Made by a program: the position numbers and the translations under genes. A stretch of DNA of 64,000 nucleotides. Source: Muriicola marianensis. Its GTDB lineage: Bacteria > Bacteroidota > Bacteroidia > Flavobacteriales > Flavobacteriaceae. The notes under the pieces were generated by a model, which was not told where the DNA came from, ran no database searches, and saw only the letters and a program-made list of their open reading frames with translations. Positions 59,892 to 64,000 of this stretch are shown here, in pieces. Each line of letters begins with the position of its first letter. Position 1 is the first letter of the stretch. The stretch spans positions 434,001 to 498,000 of the forward strand of contig NZ_BMFH01000001.1 in NCBI RefSeq assembly GCF_014638095.1. The letters run 5' to 3'.

Positions 59892-60542
59892 TTAATAGCG
59901 TTTTTTACCTCTATTGCTGCGCTGTTTCTTGCCGGATCCCCCGGATCGGTTGCTTTTCGCCACCCTTTGTTTGAGAAACTGACCACTTTCGGTGAGGTTC
60001 TCCCCATCAGAGGCCAGATCGATCTGACCATCGCTCAATTCATACAGGTGCTGGAAAATCGCTTTGTCATCCACGGTGTCCTTGTTCCAGTTCAGGTAGC
60101 ACTTCTTCATGTGGTTTGCAATAGCGTATTCGAGTCCATCGCGCTTGTCGCCTTTTTCCCATTTTACGGCCACGTCTATCATCCTTTTGATGTTGTTGCC
60201 ATAAAAGCGGTATTTCGGGTGGTTCTGAGGATACTCAAGGGGTTCAGGACGAGCCTGAAGCATCTCTTTGCTCGTGATTGGAAAAGGAGAATCGACGTCC
60301 AGCTTGAAATCGGACATGATAAACAGCTGATCCCACAATTTATGCTGGAAATCAGGTACGTCGCGCAGATGGGGTTGAAGATTTCCCATGACGGAAATGA
60401 TGGACTGTGCCACCCTGTTCCTTTCCTCCCTGTCCTCGATGGACACGGCATAATCCACCATTTTCTGAAAATGCCTGCCGTATTCGGGAATTATCAGATG
60501 CGGACGTTCAGTGTTGTATTCTAGATTTTCTACAGAATTCAA
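59892..60542 (-). CDS. DUF4290 family protein
   Basis: A cytosolic protein whose sequence matches the DUF4290 core: LEYNTERPHLIIPEYGRHFQKMV, SIEDREERNRVAQSII, FQHKLWDQLFIMSDF and KRMIDVAVKWEKGDKRDGLEYAIANHMKKCYLNWNK. The C-terminal 40 residues are very basic and Ser/Arg-rich (SNRSGGSGKKQRSNRGKKRY), so it may bind nucleic acid. The family is nearly exclusive to Bacteroidota. No ATG precedes the core in frame: starts are TTG at 60542 (used here) or TTG at 60596. It is 14 bp upstream of murA. Confidence 0.83.
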   Translation of the reverse strand: MNSVENLEYNTERPHLIIPEYGRHFQKMVDYAVSIEDREERNRVAQSIISVMGNLQPHLRDVPDFQHKLWDQLFIMSDFKLDVDSPFPITSKEMLQARPEPLEYPQNHPKYRFYGNNIKRMIDVAVKWEKGDKRDGLEYAIANHMKKCYLNWNKDTVDDKAIFQHLYELSDGQIDLASDGENLTESGQFLKQRVAKSNRSGGSGKKQRSNRGKKRY

Positions 60543-60625
60543 TGTAAAATATTTAAGTTGATGATCGGGTCTGGAAGTAAATGATTTCGAGGGCAAATTA
60601 CTAAAATTCCAGCAGACAACCTACC

Positions 60626-60913
60626 TCAGAGGGAGATTACCCCTTCTACCTTGGCCACTTCCTTGTAATGGCTGATCACGGCATCCGGATCAGGAAGGTT
60701 GACGGTTACGGAAAGGCTGGTGTATTTCCCCTTGCTGGATTTTCGGGATTCAATGACAGCTCCTGTGTTATCAAAAATGACCTGAATAGCTTTGATCTTC
60801 TCCTCATCGGTCGGTACGATAAATTTATAGAGATAATCAGAAGGCCAGGAAGACGTTCTCAAAAGCTCTTCCTTTAACCGCTTGTAAAATTCATCGCTAC
60901 TGTCGTTATTCAT
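60626..60913 (-). CDS. DUF493 (YbeD-like) protein
   Basis: A 95-residue protein: MNNDSSDEFYKRLKEELLRT, then WPSDYLYKFIVPTDEEKIKAIQVIF, SSKGKYTSLSVTVNLPDPDAV and ISHYKEVAKVEGVISL. The family is a small ferredoxin-like-fold protein of unknown role in many bacteria. The ATG at 60913 begins the family sequence; a longer frame runs upstream to 60946. A TATATTTG element lies 15 bp upstream on the minus strand. Confidence 0.87.
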   Translation of the reverse strand: MNNDSSDEFYKRLKEELLRTSSWPSDYLYKFIVPTDEEKIKAIQVIFDNTGAVIESRKSSKGKYTSLSVTVNLPDPDAVISHYKEVAKVEGVISL

Positions 60914-60927
60914 GCAATGTCTTTTTG

Positions 60928-60935
60928 CAAATATA
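60928..60935 (-). promoter_or_regulatory. Candidate -7 promoter element for the DUF493 gene
   Basis: The minus strand reads TATATTTG, matching TANNTTTG, 14 bp before the start at 60913. A divergent element for the AAA gene lies 39 bp to the right. Confidence 0.5.
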
Positions 60936-60974
60936 ATGGGATTCATCCTATTTTACTGCGAGGCAGGTAATGAT

Positions 60975-60982
60975 TACTTTTG
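60975..60982 (+). promoter_or_regulatory. Candidate -7 promoter element for the AAA-recQ-fmt operon
   Basis: TACTTTTG matches TANNTTTG and lies 20 bp before the ATG at 61003. It pairs with the divergent element for DUF493 on the opposite strand. Confidence 0.5.
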
Positions 60983-61002
60983 TTTAAGAATAAAGCGGAA
61001 AC

Positions 61003-61566
61003 ATGCCAAAGAGGATTGTGATAACAGGCGGACCAGGAACCGGGAAGACATCGGTGATCAGGGAACTCGAAGAAAAGGGATTTTTCTGTTTTCACGAGGT
61101 AATCCGTGACCTGACATTGGAGGCCAAGCGTAACGGCGACCCTAATTCCATCCATTCAAATCCGCTTGCTTTTGTGGATGATCCGTTCAGGTTCAACCTC
61201 TTTCTGCTGGAATCCCGACTGGAACATTTCAGGGCCGGAGAGGACATGGATCACAAGGTGGTTTTCTATGACAGGGGCCTGCCAGATGTATTAGCCTATA
61301 TGAAGTATTTCCGGCAGCAATATCCGGATGAATTCGCAGCCTATTGCCAGGAGTACAAATATGACAGGGTAGTGGTTCTGCCGCCCTGGGAGGATATTTA
61401 TACCCAGGATGAGGAACGCCTTGAAAATTTTGACCAGGCCCTGGAGATCCATCAGGAACTCGTCAGGACCTATACAGAATTCCAATACTCTTCAGTGACA
61501 GTCCCCAAGGGCACCGTGGAAGAGAGGGCTTCATACATCATAGAACAAGTCATCCCGGAACTATGA
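61003..61566 (+). CDS. P-loop ATPase/kinase-like protein (AAA_28 type)
   Basis: A 187-residue nucleotide-binding protein: Walker A GGPGTGKTSV at residues about 9-18, and a DRGLPDVLAYMKYF motif resembling the DR-type motif of nucleoside/metabolite kinases. The C-terminal LVRTYTEFQYSSVTVPKGTVEERASYI closes the fold. It is annotated as ATPase in related organisms; the substrate is unknown. The stop codon overlaps the ATG of recQ by four bases (ATGA-type). Confidence 0.82.
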   Translation: MPKRIVITGGPGTGKTSVIRELEEKGFFCFHEVIRDLTLEAKRNGDPNSIHSNPLAFVDDPFRFNLFLLESRLEHFRAGEDMDHKVVFYDRGLPDVLAYMKYFRQQYPDEFAAYCQEYKYDRVVVLPPWEDIYTQDEERLENFDQALEIHQELVRTYTEFQYSSVTVPKGTVEERASYIIEQVIPEL

Positions 61567-63464
61567 AAACATCACCGGCAGAGGTCCTGAGTAAACATTG
61601 GGGGCATACTTCCTTCCGGGGTTCCCAGGAGGCGATCATTGAGGCCGTCCTGAACGGAAAGGATGTTCTGGCAATGCTTCCTACAGGAGGCGGGAAGTCT
61701 GTTTGTTACCAGATCCCTGCTATACTCCAGGACGGGATCTGTATTGTAGTGTCTCCCCTCGTGGCCCTGATCAGGGATCAGGTAGCAGGGCTGAAAAGGA
61801 GGGGAATCAAGGCCGTGGCTCTCACCGGGGGTATTTCTTTCAACGAGGCGAGTACCTTGCTGGACAATTGCCTATATGGAGGGTATCGCTTCCTTTACCT
61901 CTCACCTGAAAGATTACAACAGGATTGGGTACAGGAACGTATCAGTCATATGAATGTGAACCTGATCGCCATAGATGAAGCCCATTGCATCTCACAGTGG
62001 GGAATAGATTTCCGACCTGCCTATCTGAAATGTTCTGTACTGAGGGAACTTCATCCCTCTGCACCCTGTATCGCATTGACGGCCACGGCTACCGCGCGAG
62101 TAGCCGGGGATATCCTAGAAAACCTTTGCATGACATCTCCTGAGGTATTCAAGGATTCTTTCGAGAGAAAGAACCTGATCTACCGGGTGATCAAAAAAGA
62201 GAATAAACTGCAGCAGGTCCTGCAACTGTGCGAAGGAGTTAAAGGATCTGTCATCATCTACGTAAGGAGCCGGAGAAGAACTCAGGAGCTAAGTCGGGAA
62301 CTGACCCGGCACAGTACCGAGGCTATGGCATTTCACGGAGGCATGACGCGTAACGAAAAAGACGACCGGCTCAGGGACTGGCTGCGTGACCGGGTCCGGG
62401 TGATGGTTGCCACCAGTGCCTTTGGCATGGGGATAGACAAGGCCGATGTGGATCTGGTGATCCATTATGAACTCCCTGAAAGCTTGGAGAGTTATTTCCA
62501 GGAAGCCGGAAGGGCCGGGCGTAACGGGGAGCGGGCAGATGCTATACTGCTTATCCATCCGGAAGACGAACAGCGGCTGCGCCATCAATTTATTTCCGTT
62601 TTGCCCGATGTCTCCTATGTAAGGCTTTTGTATAACAAACTGAACAATTATTTTCAGATCGCCTATGGCGTACAGGAAGAAGGGACCTTCCCGTTTAATT
62701 TCAATACTTTTTGCGATACCTATAGCCTGAATCCGGCCCTTGTTTATAACGGACTGCGTTTGCTGGACCAGAATTCTGTCATCGCTTTGACCCAGCATTT
62801 TTCTCAGAAGACCACCGTTTATTTTACGGCTACCAAAGGAGAGATTTTCGAGTACCTCGATGCACATCCCGGCAAGGCGGTCATCCTTCAGGCGCTGCTC
62901 AGGACCTATGGTGGAGTTTTTGATTTTGAGACTACCGTTAACCCGGTTTTAATAGCCAGAAAAGCAGAAACCACAGAAGATGAAGTGGTTGCCGTTCTTC
63001 GAAAGGCCAGGGCGGATGGTATCCTGGAATTTGTCGATGAACAGAGGGATACCGAAATAACTTTTCTGGTGCCAAGGGAAGACGACCGTACCATCAATAC
63101 CTTTGCCCATAAAATAAAGGAACTGAATCAAATTAAAATTCAGAACGTGGAAGCCGTCCTCGACTACATAAACGACGATTCCCAATGCCGTTCTGTGCAA
63201 CTCCTCAACTATTTTGGGGAAATTTCGGCACAGGCGTGCGGTTTATGTGATATATGCCAGAGGAAAAAGACCGTTTCAGGTAAGGACCAGGCTGCTTTGG
63301 ATACTCATATCCTATCTCTTGTCCGCGAAAGAGCCCTCACCTCTCAGAGCCTGATCGATACTCTGGGTAAGGAAAGGGAGATCGTCCTCAGGGAATTGCA
63401 GTACCTGCTGGAAGAAGGAAAGATCAGACTCACCAATAACAACGAATACACCGCCTTGTCATGA
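61563..63464 (+). CDS. recQ: RecQ-family ATP-dependent DNA helicase
   Basis: A 633-residue superfamily 2 helicase. Walker A is MLPTGGGKSVCYQ (motif I), DEAH box residues 138-141 (IDEAHCISQWG), LTATATARV (motif III), GSVIIYVRSRR and FGMGIDKADVDLVIHYELPESLESYFQEAGRAGRNG (motifs IV-VI). The RecQ-Ct zinc part with the ACGLCDIC motif and a winged helix follow; no HRDC domain is visible. This is the medium-length bacterial form. It repairs and restarts DNA after breaks and stalled forks. Its TGA overlaps the ATG of fmt by two bases. Confidence 0.93.
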   Translation: MKTSPAEVLSKHWGHTSFRGSQEAIIEAVLNGKDVLAMLPTGGGKSVCYQIPAILQDGICIVVSPLVALIRDQVAGLKRRGIKAVALTGGISFNEASTLLDNCLYGGYRFLYLSPERLQQDWVQERISHMNVNLIAIDEAHCISQWGIDFRPAYLKCSVLRELHPSAPCIALTATATARVAGDILENLCMTSPEVFKDSFERKNLIYRVIKKENKLQQVLQLCEGVKGSVIIYVRSRRRTQELSRELTRHSTEAMAFHGGMTRNEKDDRLRDWLRDRVRVMVATSAFGMGIDKADVDLVIHYELPESLESYFQEAGRAGRNGERADAILLIHPEDEQRLRHQFISVLPDVSYVRLLYNKLNNYFQIAYGVQEEGTFPFNFNTFCDTYSLNPALVYNGLRLLDQNSVIALTQHFSQKTTVYFTATKGEIFEYLDAHPGKAVILQALLRTYGGVFDFETTVNPVLIARKAETTEDEVVAVLRKARADGILEFVDEQRDTEITFLVPREDDRTINTFAHKIKELNQIKIQNVEAVLDYINDDSQCRSVQLLNYFGEISAQACGLCDICQRKKTVSGKDQAALDTHILSLVRERALTSQSLIDTLGKEREIVLRELQYLLEEGKIRLTNNNEYTALS

Positions 63465-64000
63465 GAGATCTCAGAATAGTCTTTATGGGTACACCCGATT
63501 TTGCCGTGGCCACTTTGGATGCCCTCATCAAAAACAATATCGAGGTAGCAGGCGTGATCACTGCCCCGGACCGGCCCGCAGGCCGGGGTCAGGCCCTTAG
63601 ACAATCGGCTGTCAAACGCTATGCGATGGAACACGGACTCAAAGTCCTTCAGCCCACCAATCTTAAGAACGAAGACTTCTTAAAAGAACTCCGGGATTTG
63701 AAAGCGAATCTCCAGATCGTTGTGGCCTTCAGGATGTTGCCGAGGGTGGTCTGGGATATGCCTGAATACGGTACGTTCAACCTCCACGCCTCCCTCCTGC
63801 CCGATTATCGGGGCGCCGCGCCTATCAACTGGGCCATAATAAACGGGGAAACTAGGACAGGAGTCACCACTTTCTTCATCGATGAGAAGATAGATACAGG
63901 TGGGATCATCATGCAGGAAGAATGTGCGATCACCAGGGAGGATACGGCAGGGATGCTGCACGACCGACTAATGGTACTCGGAGCCGAATTGGTTCTGAAA
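63461..64000 (+). CDS. fmt: Methionyl-tRNA formyltransferase, N-terminal part (cut by window end)
   Basis: The first 180 codons of Fmt, which formylates initiator Met-tRNA. Seen are MRDLRIVFMGTPDFAVATLD (Rossmann start), the APDRPAGRGQ loop, NLHASLLPDYRGAAPINWAI with the catalytic Asn and His, and FIDEKIDTGGIIMQEE carrying the third catalytic Asp. The open frame runs to the end of the window without a stop. It starts four bases before the recQ stop (63461-63463 within ATGA). The usual length is about 310-320 residues. Confidence 0.93.
   Translation, partial: MRDLRIVFMGTPDFAVATLDALIKNNIEVAGVITAPDRPAGRGQALRQSAVKRYAMEHGLKVLQPTNLKNEDFLKELRDLKANLQIVVAFRMLPRVVWDMPEYGTFNLHASLLPDYRGAAPINWAIINGETRTGVTTFFIDEKIDTGGIIMQEECAITREDTAGMLHDRLMVLGAELVLK

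Noticed and set aside
1-64000. Prophage, integrative element, transposase or restriction/defence system
   Set aside because: No integrase, transposase, capsid, restriction-modification, CBASS, retron or toxin-antitoxin motif was seen anywhere in the window.

Overview
The window looks like core chromosome of a member of the Bacteroidota, most likely a marine Flavobacteriaceae. Supporting features are many exported PD40/TolB-like and lipoprotein-type proteins, a fused ResB-ResC cytochrome c biogenesis protein, bacillithiol deacetylase BshB1, DUF4290, DUF2911, DUF6435 (Lacal_2735-type) and DUF493 proteins, MurA with Asp in place of the catalytic Cys, weak Shine-Dalgarno sites, and several promoters of the Bacteroidota type (-7 TANNTTTG). 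The assignment rests on recognised families, not on a database search.

Layout. 1-14.4 kb is mostly minus strand: a truncated outer-membrane protein end, a PD40 lipoprotein, D-lactate dehydrogenase, a DASS transporter, an FKBP isomerase, three exported enzymes (SGNH hydrolase, RidA lipoprotein, intradiol-dioxygenase lipoprotein), tRNA threonylcarbamoylation (Sua5), a lipid kinase and several oxidoreductases. 14.7-20 kb is a plus-strand run of an OmpA-domain protein and four exported proteins I do not recognise, two of them AT-rich. 20-22.9 kb holds an orphan LuxR-type regulator whose phosphoacceptor Asp is Glu, an 863-bp gene-free stretch and a TPR/PD40 protein without the usual OmpA end. 22.9-24.2 kb is a repeat-rich gene-free region ending in tRNA-Ser(UGA). 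24.4-30.7 kb holds an isoquinoline-oxidoreductase-type molybdoenzyme pair facing a hydroxyproline-degradation operon (4-hydroxyproline epimerase, semialdehyde dehydrogenase, DapA-like deaminase).

30.9-41.6 kb carries an M28 aminopeptidase, tRNA-His, a TPR sensor kinase, bacillithiol and sulfur amino-acid genes, a MATE pump and the large ccsBA gene. 41.8-45.2 kb is a tight plus-strand run (DUF2520, KdsC, Maf, lipoprotein, MscS). 45.2-49.6 kb is a PIG-L deacetylase, an unlisted 33-residue membrane protein and a sodium:solute symporter, translationally coupled. 50.7-53.2 kb is a SRPBCC-SDR-photolyase operon with a dyad-rich AT-rich leader. 53.3-58.2 kb holds exported and small metabolic proteins including a Fer4_19-CDGSH iron-sulfur protein. 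58.2-60.9 kb is minus strand (GNAT, MurA, DUF4290, DUF493). 61-64 kb is a plus-strand operon AAA kinase-RecQ-Fmt, with Fmt cut by the window end.

I saw no CRISPR array, integrase, transposase, phage gene or recognisable defence system. The strongest unusual signals are the Glu-substituted receiver, the 33-residue membrane protein, the repeat region beside tRNA-Ser, the hydroxyproline operon that lacks its dehydrogenase, the unrecognised exported-protein cluster, and the mismatched acceptor stem of tRNA-His.
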